The translations under genes were made by a program, and so were the position numbers. A stretch of DNA of 64,000 nucleotides from Heterobasidion occidentale (Eukaryota; Basidiomycota; Agaricomycetes; Russulales; Bondarzewiaceae), in NCBI GenBank assembly GCA_039111635.1, contig JBCAQO010000012.1, positions 1,550,001-1,614,000 of the forward strand. Direction: 5' to 3'. The notes under the pieces were generated by a model. That model was not told the DNA's origin and ran no database searches. It saw nothing but the letters and a program-made list of their open reading frames with translations. Shown here piece after piece: positions 20,915-33,024 of this stretch (its first letter is position 1; each line of letters starts with the position of its first letter).

Positions 20915-23163
20915 ATGTCGTCTCCAGCAGCATTGCCAGCAGACCACGACCATGCACCCGAATCGCATAGCGTCGAAACTCTCAAGCACACTGGTTCTGA
21001 GTCCTACGGATATGTGGAGTTCCAAGGCGCTACCAAAGAGATAGACGCTCGTGCTGAACGTGTCGCGACTCTGAAAGTTGACCTTCTTGTGATCCCACTC
21101 ATGGGGATGTTCTGTGCGTTCACCGCCTGCAAGAAAAACACGTGAAGCTCATCGTTCTTGTGCTTAGATCTACTGGGATTTCTGGTAAGCTCTTCAACAG
21201 ACCGGGGACCTCGTCCATCACCATTGACTGTCATGCTATCTTTCCATCAACAGGATCGTGCGTGAGTGCAGACAGCCCCTTCAGACCTGTGAGAGAATTG
21301 ACTGTTTGCGCAGAAACATTGGAAACGCTCGTATAGCTGGTCTTGAGAGAGATCTCAAGATGACTGATCACCAGTTCTCGGTAGCTCTCACCATCACATA
21401 GTTCGTCAAATGCTGTCTGAGACCCTCTCGTTCTTCAAGACTGATGATTTTTCGTCCAGTGTACCTTACATACTCATGGAAATCCCCATGAACTTGCTGA
21501 TGAAGCGTTTGGGCCCTAATGTGACTCTTCCGCTGATGGTTACTCTCTGGGGCATGGTATGCGCGTGCCAAGGTGAGCCAAGATCATACTTTTACCCCTG
21601 TCCTGAACTCACTCTACAAACTACCCTTCCAGGTGCAGTGAAGACGTATGGTGGTCTTCTCGCTTGCCGGTTCTTCCTTGGCGCGTTGGAGGGTGTGCAT
21701 TTTTTTTCTTGAAATCGATTTTCACAAGTAATCGCGCAATCAGGTGGCCTTTTCCCTGGGATCGTGCTTTATCTGACCTCCTTTTACAAGAGGCATGCTC
21801 TTCAGCTGCGTTTCGCAATGATGTTCAGTGTCACGTCACTTGCTGGCGCTTTTTCGGGCCTTCTTGCTGCAGCCATCCAGAATATGGACGGTGTGCGCGG
21901 CTTACCGGGCTGGGCGTGGATTTTTGTTCTGGTGGGTACCTGCAATGTCCTCTTCAATGTAGTACAAAATGACTCTTCTGATTCGATTCTGGAATCACAG
22001 GAAGGTGTCTTCACAACTGTATTCGGCCTAATTAGTTTCCTTATCACTCCCGTGAAGCCCGCAGCTATGCCATTCTTGACTCTAGACGAGAAGGAGGCAT
22101 ACATTAGCGGCCTTCAAGCGAGCTGGAGCGGAGATGGGGACGATGTCGCTCAGACTTTCAGTTGGTCAGAAGTTGGGAGCGTTTTTGTGAATGCGCCGCA
22201 TGTGTTTCTCGTGTCCATACCGCTGTTCTTTAATGGCACCACGGTGCGTTTTAGTTAAATCGTGCTATTTCTACACTGATTAACTAGACTCCTCCTGATC
22301 CAGCTTTTTGGCCTTGCAAACTTGTGGGTTGCATCTATTACCACCTTGATTTACTGATACGAAAGTGTGTTATGTAGCACGCCAACCATCGTCAACGCTT
22401 TCGGCTACTCTCTGGCGCGCACGCAATTGTTAACTGTCAGGCTCCTTCTCAGCGATCTGTTTTAAATGGAACCTGCTCATCATCATGACGTGTTACGTAG
22501 GTTCCTCCTTATGCCTGCTCGTTCTTCATGAGCGTTTTTTGTGCCTACCTTTCGGATAAGTACAAGCAACGCGGCGCGACCGCCATCCTGTCCAGTCTCA
22601 TTGCCATTCCAGGGTACGCCATCTTCCTCGGTGAGTTCACTCTCATTGTCGTGTCGCTTTTTCACTCATATTGAGCAGGTACCTCAAGCAAGCATGCAAA
22701 CTACGGAGCACTGTTCCTGCAGATCGTCGGAGTGTATTGTGTTCCTCCGTGTTTGGGGACCTGGAACGCGAACAACGTGCAGCCACATTACCGCCGAGCG
22801 ACCGGCATCGCTATAGGCTTCATGTTCACGAACGCCGGGGGTGCGTTCGCTCCATTCTTTTTTTTCTTATTCAATTAATCTATAATTATCCTCCGTCAAC
22901 AAGGTATCGTGTCGACCTGGCTTTTCACAGGCCCCCCGAGGTTCCATAAAGCTTCTGTCGTTAACCTGATTTTCGCAATTGGTACGACCGTCTCTTGTGC
23001 TGGTATCGTGCTATACCTTCATAGGAAGAATATTTCCAAGCGAGCGGAAGTAGCCCGCTTGCTTCGGGAAGAGGGCAAGGGTACCCAGCCCGGCGGGTGG
23101 AACTCAAAACAAGTACGAAGCAAGCTGGGCGACCGACACTCACTTTTCGAATTTACTTTGTAA
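20915..23163 (+). CDS. MFS transporter, allantoate/nicotinate permease (anion:cation symporter) family
   Basis: Plasma-membrane carrier of the DAL5/TNA1 type, a family that moves small organic anions with protons. Joined exons give a cytosolic N-tail (to VEFQGATKEIDARAERV), then MFYLLGFLDRANIGNARIAGL (pieced over three introns at about 21110-21310), the hallmark of this family in loop 1; YVPYILMEIPMNLLMKRLGP; TYGGLLACRFFLGALEG joined to GLFPGIVLYLTSFYKRHA; and second-half helices with NNVQPHYRRATGIAIGFM-like and GAIVS/GGIVSTWLF-like segments. Ends RSKLGDRHSLFEFTL, TAA at 23161-23163. About 12 membrane segments and at least nine introns. It is the last gene of the 7-23 kb set and could export or import an aryl carboxylate, by inference from position and family. 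Confidence 0.85.
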
Positions 23164-23483
23164 AGACGATCTCGAAATGATTCGTATCTTGCTCCCGCTT
23201 TTATTTCGATTGTATGTCTCCCTCACTATACTATATCTATTTGAGATCTTTGTGGATGTTTTGAAAAGAATTTTGGAGGACCTTTTACGCTAGCGCCTTT
23301 TTGAATCATTACTGAGCTTCTCTTGAGTGGTGGGTTTTTGTACGAGCTCTCTCTTACAACGACAACATACGAGGTACAAATTCGACCAGAAGAAATTTAC
23401 AGTGTGTTTTGAGTATTGATAAACAACCGACAGAAAAACGAATGGACAAGGACTCTGGAACTTGGCCTCTCCTAACTCAATAT
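23164..23483. other. Intergenic between MFS and DUF6533 genes
   Basis: AT-rich convergent 3' region of about 320 nt; nothing recognised. Confidence 0.4.
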
Positions 23484-25308
23484 TCAGAAAGACACTTCGC
23501 TTGCGTTACTGTCGATATATCGCATCTGTGTGGGACGCCGTCGATCTGGTGGACCGAGTGTGGCAAGCGGAATGCCGTCAACTGTACGCTCATCAACATG
23601 AGCAGGACCATAGACCATCATACGAAGGTTCAGAGTGATATGACTGATGAGGGCAACAGTCAGACTGTGGATTTCGTCAGTATGAGAATATTATAGTCTA
23701 GCAGCATCGAATAACCTGCTAGATGGCCTTGTCGTATATAATCAGCGTCAACATTGATCTGGATGATGTTAATTGAATCTTACATGGCGACAAGAGCGCG
23801 TATACCCGGGGATCCCAGCACGATCATGAGCACCCACGTGAAATTCATCGCGAAAATCCACCTGCGTATAAGTTCTATTGAGTACCCCATCCTACATGCT
23901 GATGAAGTTGCATTACCCGAAATACAGTGCACCATCTCTGGCAAGGCTGCGCATGAGACCGATGCTCCTCACACCACGCCTTTGATTCTTGCGACTCATG
24001 TAGATCGTACGTGAGATGGTGAGAGAAAAGATTATGGTGTCGTATCCCAGGTCCATGAAGACATAGAGCGAGGACGACGGCAAGCCGCTAGATGATGATT
24101 AGTTGCCATGCTTTCGGAGAAATGGAGTTTCCAGACTGCACTTTTTCAAGAGGGGAGCCGCATAGATACAATCTATAGGAATCTCAGCTCTACAGTAGAC
24201 AAAAAGGGATCGGAGAAATTTACAGTGGAACTCGTAGTTTTGCAGTGGAACCGATAGGGCTGAGGCATGGTTTGATGAGAACAATATCACTGAAACAAGA
24301 AGGATCTCACGTTTAGCGCCTGGCAACAGAGTCACCCATATGCCTATGACGATTTGCGTCGCTAGGTACGATAAAAGCCCAGAGAGTATCAGGATGTTCT
24401 TGTTCCACAGTGCGTATATCCTGGAACGCGTATCAAATGTAGAGTAAATGATTTGTCAATGTCAAGTTGCCTGCGAGACAAACGCACCGAATGGCCATGA
24501 GGATACCAGGTAAGAGCATGAGCGGCAAGGTCACCCCGAGGGGCATGAAGTACATCCAATGCAAGCAGCTACGCCAGACACCGGGTATGATTCATTATAA
24601 TCGTGTTTTGTAGCCACAATCAGATAACCTTGAGGATGGGCCCCCTTTTGTGCTTGGATATTCCACGCACCGTTCATGATTCATCCATGTAGAGAAAAAT
24701 CCTAGGGCAGTATGATAAATCAGTCCACACTCCATCGATGCTCACAAGCCCTAATACCAAATGTTACTACACACAGCACTAGTGGAGTGTAATATCGGAC
24801 CTGAATGAAAAACGATAAGTGGTACAACGGACACAACACTGCTTGGCTGGACATACGAAAATGAATAGGTATAAAACTAAAGTCAACGGTAAAAATGAGA
24901 ATCAGCACAGGAGATTAAATGATATATGCGACTCACAGGATGTCTTTCGTTTCTTTTTCCAGACGGTCTCTATCTTGCAGTGTATGTGTCAAGTCTACAG
25001 TCTACTGTTTGCATGCGGATTAGCCTACCTCCTCTGGCAGCGTACAGGCATGATCATATACGACAATGACGAACCCTACAAGGAAGAGATACTAAAGTGC
25101 ATCGCAAGATATGTTTAGTAAAGAAAGGTGTTATCAACCACTCGCACACCTTTCCAAGACGACTGGAACAGACACACCAATTTCTTCGAGTGAGCATTCA
25201 CAGTCTTATGAATGATATTATAGCATACATATCATATAGCGCCTCTTGCGCTTCTGGCGAGGCAACAAAATCAAAAGGCGCCACTGTAATTCTACCTGTG
25301 CTTGACAT
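23484..25308 (-). CDS. DUF6533 seven-helix membrane protein, paralog A
   Basis: Agaricomycete-specific multi-pass protein of unknown function. The start MSSTGRITVAPFDFV is at 25308. Later exons give LFLVGFVIVVYDHACTLPEE, ETVWKKKRKTSC and a VRYYTPLVLCVVTFG helix, the typical DUF6533 core. The C-terminal tail contains MVYGPAHVDERTVDGIPL and ends EVSF with a stop at 23484-23486. Many short introns; middle exons (about 24000-24700) were not all resolved and may contain damage. It is a tandem relative of the gene at 26066-27924, sharing start, core and tail. Confidence 0.6.
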
Positions 25309-26065
25309 GGATGAAATGAATTGGAATTACGGACTGCGTGTTGTAGAAGGGCGCCTTGATGTTAATAAAGGCCTGGTTATGTATACCAGCCTTGTCCTAA
25401 GTCGGCAATATTTTGCGGCCTACTTTTGCGGCCTCAAAAGTTGCGGCGGTGCAATAGGCCCACATGGAGGAAGCCATTTGGGGATGCTCCATCAGCGCTT
25501 TTGGCAGTACTAGAATAGATAATCACAGCTCACGAAGACTGTCTATGAGGGCGTCTATCCCTCCAAGCCGGACTCGGCGGAGCTCGCAGCGAAGGGCCAT
25601 TCTCCCCACAAGATGAGAACGACGAGTACGTTTGGAAATTTTGCATATTGGACTCTTCGCTGAACTCATTTTGATCTATGTGAGTAGTCTGATTGCTAAC
25701 AGCATTGGGTGCGGAAGGTTAGCAATTTGATGTGAAGGCCTGAGATAGACTGTGTTCAGTTTTTTTGAAGACCATATTCGTAATACCGAACACTGATGCT
25801 GGGACATTCCTATGGTTCGAATGAGATAAGAGCTGAATATAGTTTCTGAATATGGTTGGGAACACTGGCGTCGTACGTACTCTAACTCCGCATATTCAAA
25901 TCAAGCGCTCGTATCCCACGAATCGCTTTTGATGCTCATCCATTTCGCTCACGACCAGATGATTCCCTACAGCATATATACGAACAAGGGAAGGATTGTC
26001 AGATAATCACTCAAACAATTTAGTAACTAAAACGCAAGGAATGTTCGTACAACCGGAAGGTATCA
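25309..26065. other. Intergenic between DUF6533 paralogs
   Basis: About 750 nt without a recognised gene. It holds the promoter of paralog A and the 3' flank of paralog B. Confidence 0.4.
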
Positions 26066-27924
26066 TTAGGCCCAGGATGTGCCAGTCACGCCCCTCTGAG
26101 ACTCCAATGGCAGGTGTCGCACCGAGCGACCTCGTTGGGACGTGTCAAGTGTTTCGAGCGGAATGCCGTCCACTGTTCGCTCGTCAAGCTGTGGAGGTCC
26201 GTAGACCATCTGACGTAGATTAAGAGTGATACGGCTGATAAGCACAACGGTAATGCTATAATTTGAATATCGAGTATGAAGATGTAAGGCAGTTCAAAAT
26301 TGTGGTCATCAACTCACCTACAGGATGGCCTGCAATTACAACAGGTGGGTAATTATATCAGTCAGCGTATGCATCGAGAGTTTGAGTTCTTACATGGCCA
26401 TAAAACCATGCACGCCCGAGGTGCCAAAACGGAGCAGTATCACCCATATTAAATAAACAGCAAAGATCCCCCTGTGTATGAGAGGCGTGTTAGTTTCCAC
26501 ATCGACTGGAAGAGAGCATGTACGTACGCGAAGTAGAGCGCGCCGTCACGAGCGAGGCTGTGCATGAGGTTCATGGTGCTCAACCCGCGACTAGAATTCT
26601 TCCTTTGAAGATATATGACACGAGAGATAGTGAGGAGGAAGATCATTGCATCGTATGAAAGCTCCATGAGGATGTAAAATGACGACGTCGACGGGCCGCT
26701 GCTTCGTTTATCAGTTTAAAATCTTGACTAGAAAGGTGAAGTCGAACGAACAGTCTGGGGTCGCTGATGAAGATGCAATCTGAGGGAATTTCTTTATCGC
26801 ACGGTCGACAGGGCAATCAAGGCGGTGCTCACAATGGAATTCGTAATTGTCAATCTGCATTAGAACCGCTGACTATGCGATCAGTTAAATCCGATGCAGA
26901 GAAGATGAAGCGCAGCACCTGCTCCGCCCGGAAGGAGAGTAGCCCATACAGAGATGATTGTTTGAGCCATCAAATACAACAAAAGTCCAGCAAGTATCAG
27001 CTTGCTTTTGTTCCACAATGCATACACTCTTTGAAGTATACCACAGGAAGTAGGAGATTCGATCCGAGTTAGAAGGTGATTCAGATATCGTAGGACAAAA
27101 CATACCGAACAGCCATAAGGATACTTGGTAAGATCATAAGTGGCACGGTGACACCAAGCGGCCCGAAATACATCCAGTGAGAGCAGCTATCGTGTGGTTA
27201 TGAAACGTGAGCGTAAGTGTAGAGAAGGCGATAGAATGAGAACCACGAAAAATTGGTGCTAAGTGGACTATCGAACGTGCCGCTCTTGCGTCAAAAGGGT
27301 GGAAAACAATCCTGCGAAACAAAACAATCAGTCCAATAAAGAAACCGGCAGCAATCTACGTACCAAATGTGACAACACCTAGCGCGAGAGGAGTGTAGTA
27401 CCGGACCTGCAGTCGATCGCGTGAGATCACAATTGATTGAGTTTCCTTGCGGGGAAACGCACGAAAATGAACAGGTAAAGAACTACATTGGGACAAATAA
27501 GTTTTGCCAAAAAGCTTAAAATATGTCTATATCACGTACATAATGTCCTTTCGCTTCTTTTTCCAAACAGCTTCGACCTGTGAGTGTATTTGGTTTTCAG
27601 CAGTAGCCTATGTAGGAGGTGGACTGAAAACCTCACCTCCTCCGATAGAGTGCAAGCATGGTCATACACAAGAACGGTGAACGCCCCAAGGAAAATATAC
27701 TAAGATAGTAGTGCACAGTGAAATACAGTTCTGTGAGTGAGACCAGGCCTGAGGTTACCTTCGTGACGAGACTAAGCCAGTATAAGGCCATTCATGATGA
27801 ATGAGAGGCGCACATTATGAAGGAATGTGACGTACATTTGATACAAGTCCTCTTACGTCGCCAGCGTTGCAAGAGGATCAGAGGGTGCGGCTGTGATTGT
27901 ATTTATATTTGACATGGGATCCAT
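26066..27924 (-). CDS. DUF6533 seven-helix membrane protein, paralog B
   Basis: Second member of the tandem pair. The start is MDPMSNINTITAAPSDPLA at 27924 (or Met at 27915, which aligns better with paralog A). Exons give YIFLGAFTVLVYDHACTLSEE, VEAVWKKKRKDIM and VRYYTPLALGVVTFG, the DUF6533 signature. A later exon (26449-26667) carries ILMELSYDAMIFLLTISRVI and LMHSLARDGALYF. The tail frame MVYGPPQLDERTVDGIPLET is conserved with paralog A and ends GVTGTSWA at 26066-26068. Function unknown; seven helices suggest a membrane or receptor-like role, but nothing in the sequence proves it. Confidence 0.65.
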
Positions 27925-30053
27925 GGTCACAGACGACGAGGAGTTCGGGCAAGTCGCAGCACTACTTATATGCAGCCTATGTTTGTTCATCTGTGTGAAT
28001 TGCTTCTATCTAGAACAGCTCTGGAAGTAGGGGAATCGTGATCATCGACGTATCACATTAGAACCTGATGTGGAGATCTCAATACCGAAGCTACACTCAC
28101 AGTAGACGTTGGAGGCTACTGTAGTCATTACTATTTCGGTGTTGCAGTAAGCCTGAGAGAATAATAACCCGATATGTGATGAGAAGGAGAGTGCACGTAC
28201 TCACCGAGCAGAATCAGATTCGCCTGAATATCACATAGTGACTGCACGGCTGTAGATGCTTTAAATAGAACAAGCTTAGACAGCGGTGTTACATGCCTAC
28301 GGCTCGCTGCTCTCATAGGCTGAGATCGCCATACAGCGTAAACGACTTACAACAGAATACCATATGCCAAAATTCTCGCTTCTAGTTCCAATTGACTATC
28401 ATGGACACGGAGACAAAGTTCGTTCTATTCCTTCCAGGCGTAGCTGGTTTCGCTACGACGTGTTTGCATCATGAACACAGAAATTGTAGGCGCCTGTCGA
28501 GCATCTGAAACGAAACAGCCATGGTCAGTCAAGATGCGACCGGTCCTTGTGGGAACGTGATCGAGCACTGCACTTTGTAGCTACACCGCATGAAAGATTT
28601 CACGGTGTATAGGATACCAGCATGGATATCCACCGGGAGCAAACAGGGATCAGGAACATAATGTACCGGGCGGATCGGTGCCAGGACACAGCTAGGGGTA
28701 GTAGGGTTACAGATGGGACGGGAAGAAACGCCTCCAAGCACCTTCCACGCATGCTATGCATGCTCAATTGGTCCTCTCCCACCCTCACAAAGACATGGTG
28801 TGAATCATTGAGAACCGAGCTGTCGAGCGCATGGGCAGAGTGGGCGAAGGCGCACGCGTTGCGGACCCTACAGATCCGCTGGGCACAATATGATCCGCAA
28901 GAAATGCGAGCGAAGATATCCAACTAATATATGAGCCTTAGACACATCAAGCAAATGCACGGACCCACATGGAGCATAGGAAGGATATCTTTGCCCTGAC
29001 AGTGAAGGCAAAGCGGTGCTGCGCAGCAGGGCCTCAAAATCACGAAAGCACATCTACGAACGAGTAGGCAAGTGGAACGTCAGATATGGTTGATCTACCA
29101 ACGGTTGTGCGGAGATGGTTCAATGAACATACACTAGTACGGTGGTCCGCGGTCAGTAAGGCATTGTACGCGTGGACTCGCCCAAAATTTAGCAGACGAT
29201 AAGCCAGAGAGCATAACCATTCATAAATTGCGTTCAAGAAGTGGCAAATCTGATCACCGCGAGGCAAACGTCGGAGTACAAAGAGCTCATTCACAAGGGG
29301 CGAAGCGGTGCCTTCGTCTGTAGTGGGGTAAGATAAGTATTAGCTAGTAAGATTTCATCATGAAGAGGAAAAACTGCGAAGGGCAGTGGTACATCCGGAA
29401 GAATAAGACAGACGCTGATCGAATGAATGATGCAGCAAAGACCTTACCCCCGAGTCCGAGTGACTGAATCATGCCTGAAGCAGCTACAGTCCCAAAGTGA
29501 AACGTTGAGAGTCGAGCTCCGGCGCAACACACGATTGTCCTCTGAACTCGGCTGAGCTCGATGTTAATCTACAATGACAATTTTCCAACGGTGCATATCT
29601 CCAGGAAGGAAAAAAGGTCTAATATAGCAAATAAGAAAGTCTGTTGACGAGGCTGGAGAGGGTTGGAGGCAGTTCAAACACTGAAGCTGAAGCACTGAGG
29701 ATGTCGTGGAGAGCAAAAGAGAAAAGGTGGTCGCGTCACTGAAGTGCACGTGCCATCTTGCTTGGAAATCTCGTGGGAAAACACAAAGAGCTGTTCTTTG
29801 CAATTCCGGGAGGAAATAATTTGCTCTTAATCTCACCCAGAAATAGCGTGGCGAAACTCGACTTCCATACCTCCCACTGAATAAGACACTGCACGCTGAG
29901 GACATAGAGATCGGTCAAAGGACAAGATTATAGACGACAGGCCTCGCGGTCCATCACAAATAGAGACGGAGCTGTTCCTCCAACATGCAACATAGGCCCA
30001 TAGCCAAGTTACAGGTGTTACAAAAAATAATCCAAAAACCCATTGCCATACTC
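27925..30053. other. 2.1 kb without a recognisable gene
   Basis: Open frames here (for example 28622-28927 on + and 28600-28923 on -) overlap one another, lack recognisable motifs and splice structure, and look like chance frames. No repeat or RNA gene was identified. Confidence 0.4.
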
Positions 30054-32093
30054 CTACTGTACATGTACTTTCTTGAACACACTCCTCGACACCCCGTCGT
30101 CCTGGATCTCCGTATGCCTCTCCAAGCGATACCGTCCCAAGCGGGGAAGTACGCGGGCCCAAAACATCCAATAGACGCCGCCCAGCGCGAACACGCCAAG
30201 CGCGACTACGACGTGCAGCCAGTACGGCAAATTCTTGTATGGCCTCATGCCTGGCGCGGGTGGGACGAGCGGTGCGATGGAGAGAAAGACATTGGAGAGG
30301 AAGAAGAAAAGGACGACAGGCCACGAGGCGCGGAAGGGCGGGGCCCAGTTGAAGCCCGCGCGCTTGGAGTAAGGGGTGTAGAGGAAAAGAAGGCCGGCGG
30401 AGATGAAGGCGTTGGTGATCGCCAAAGGATACGACACAACTACACCATTCACGCACTTGTCAGCCTGAGGAATAGTCAAAGAGAGACTGCGACGAACGAT
30501 TCAGAACAAAGTTGAAGGCATCGCCGGGAGGAGGTGCGAGGATGGCGACGACGGAGACGAACCAGTGCAGGGCAAGTCCTGCTGCTGGAGCGTTGAATGG
30601 TTTATTAGATGCCCAGAACTTCGAGAACGGGAGGACTCCAATTCTTCCGAGCTCTTGATTAACTGTACAAGCATAAGCGAATCATGTCTCCATAAATCAG
30701 CATCAAGGAACGCACTGCGGCCTTGGGAGAATAGGCATGACATCACGTTCCCGAGCGCACTGAGAGCGACGAACACGCTCAATGCTTTCTCAGCCTTGAC
30801 TCCGAACATATTCCGAAAGTAAAGCGCCCTGTCGTGCATGCTGTCAACTTCGGTCGGCCCAGCGACAAACAAGAGAATTGCTCACGCGACGGTTTGACCT
30901 GACGATAGAATGTCTTCCTTCGATACCGCCGCGAAGTATGCGATATTGACGAGCATGTACACGACGGTGATCGTGCTCATCGCCAGTGGGCCTGCAATCT
31001 TCAGCGTTCGCACCGGGTTTCGGACTTCCGACAGGGCGTAGTTGACATTTGAATACCCGATGAATGACCTGCGCAGATCGTCAGCTCCGTTGATATGAAG
31101 TTCCGATCACAGTCCTGTCACTCACCAAATGACATTGTACAGTCCCACGACGAAGGCATTCGCATTGCTAGACGTGCCCTCGAACGCGTTGGAGAAGTTA
31201 TGCGGCTTCTCATCCTCAGGTAGCTTGATGTGCCCGGCAAGGGCACCGAATCCCGAGAACGCGATGAGGAGCAGGATAATGACCTTGAACATGCCGAGCG
31301 CGTTCTGCAGCCGAAGCCCCCACTTCATGAACATGCTGTGCATAATGAACGCGAACGTGATGCATGCAACGCCGATCGCGCGCTGGTTCCACTGCGTCAC
31401 TTCCTTCCCCGCTGCAAGAAGGATATCTGACACACGAAGGAACCACAGGGTCAGAAGGCTTCCATCAAACGCGGAACAGCACGGAAATTTCGCGTGCCGA
31501 GTACTCACATTCGCCGAATACGGTCGAGTTGCCCGCAGGCCATGGCATGCTCACCGCATAGGCCGCGAACGCTGCGATGGCGAGGTATTTCGGCTTCGTG
31601 AAGAGGTAGCTGAGGTATGTCAGCTCGCCGCCAGAGCGGGGCAAGCCTGTGCCGAATTCGATATACACGGCTAGGCCGGCGCTTGCAATGAGCGCGCCTA
31701 TGATCCACATGAACAAGGCCAGACCAACTGAACCGGTGCTGGCGAGGATGGAAGACGGAGTCGCAAAAATTCTGTCGGGTCATCGGCATGAGTTGCGAGG
31801 AAGCATCAGAATTGTGAGAGGATATCCCGCACCCTGTTCCAATGATGCGGTTGACGATGAGGAAGATTGCCGAGGAGAGGCCAATGGTTCGTTTGGAGGA
31901 GGGAACGTCATCGAATGACTCTCCATCAGGGGCTGGCGATCGACGTATGTCAAGGACAATCTTGGCAGCAAAACAGCGCGGGGGACCCACAGTGATTATC
32001 ATGCTTGTCCAATGCCAACCCATCAATGGGATCGTAAGCCAGAACACGGGGACTGTCGAGCTTGGAACCGTCGTCAGATTTTTCAGGATCCAT
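30054..32093 (-). CDS. MUP1-like amino-acid permease, copy 1
   Basis: APC-superfamily plasma-membrane permease resembling fungal high-affinity methionine permease. The start is MDPEKSDDGSKLDSPRV at 32093. Exons give GESFDDVPSSKRTIGLSSA and FLIVNRIIGTG (TM1, with the Gly-rich unwound segment of APC carriers), then IFATPSSILASTGSVG, YIEFGTGLPRSGGELTYLSY, AAYAVSMPWPAGNSTVFGE, EVTQWNQRAIG, LLIAFSGFGALAGHIKLPED, and a C-terminal half with YTPYSKRAGFNWAPPFRAS. Ends SVFKKVHVQ, stop at 30054. A 61-nt intron (31772-31832) interrupts TM1 right after GTG; the paralog at 33025-35009 lacks it. About seven exons. Confidence 0.85.
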
Positions 32094-33024
32094 ACTTTCG
32101 AATCGGTCGTGAATGGCGAGCTCGAGCAGTCTGGATGGGATTCAATACACCATGATGAGCATTCCTCTTTTCTAAGAAGATTCAGAACGCGCACCGAGGC
32201 TATTTTCGCCGACGTGCACAAAACGCCGGTCAGGGAAAACAGAAATCTTGACTGTGGGCAGCAGTGGGCACGGAAAGACAACATTCGTGATGATGGGTTT
32301 TTGTACGCCCATGGCATCATGTTACGGAATCGAAGTGCTTCCGTGGATCATCAAACCCATGACAATCTTCGAGAATCGCGATGCACATGATGATTCTTGT
32401 GCAGAACAGATGAGACGAGTATCCCGGTGTAGGTCCGGACAGCAGAACAAGTGCTCGTACTGCGATTGCATGAACCATCCGGGAAGCTGGTAGCGCCTGT
32501 AGGAGTCTTAGACGAACAAGACTAGCTAGAGTGAGGTGAATTTTGCAAGTTGGAAACTGTTCGAGGGCTGTCGGAGCAGGAGACAAACAGGACGGGCGTC
32601 TAACATAGCTCTGCGAACGGCCCGCGATCTGGCGACGGCCCTGAGCGCCTAAACACCGGCATACTCTAGCCCCTGGAGCCAGCCTTGCCGTGTCTCGCCT
32701 CTGTCGGTATTCTATCATACGAGATGCTGAAAGTCGCATGCGGTACCTGCCCGGGTACCTATCAGATACTAGAAGCTGAATTCCAAAGAGTCCTGTGCTG
32801 AAGAGGACAAGCCGTCAAGTGGCGCCGTCAAAGAAGTGACCAAAGAAGTGTCGAACCGCCGGCAAACCGTAGCTGGCATGTGTATTGATGAATGGTGGTC
32901 AATAATGATAGTAAATAATTTTGCTTGATCCGCAAAGAGGCGCGGGTATGCCACGTCCCGAAACGACAATTACATCTCCTGTCCATAGACTGACTCGATC
33001 TCCAAACCGCACCCGCACGCACGC
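32094..33024. other. Spacer between the two permease copies
   Basis: About 930 nt with no supported gene. A short plus-strand frame near 32250 has a P-loop-like GSSGHGKTT but nothing around it fits an ATPase. Confidence 0.4.

Noticed and set aside
28600..28927. Overlapping ORFs on both strands
   Set aside because: Neither translation has a recognisable motif, start context or splice partner; not supported as genes.
29833..30456. 207-aa minus ORF overlapping the permease
   Set aside because: It is a different-frame shadow of the MUP1-like C-terminal exon, which has the recognisable transporter sequence.
32245..32300. P-loop-like GSSGHGKTT in a plus frame
   Set aside because: No Walker B or other ATPase features nearby and the frame is short; chance match in a spacer.
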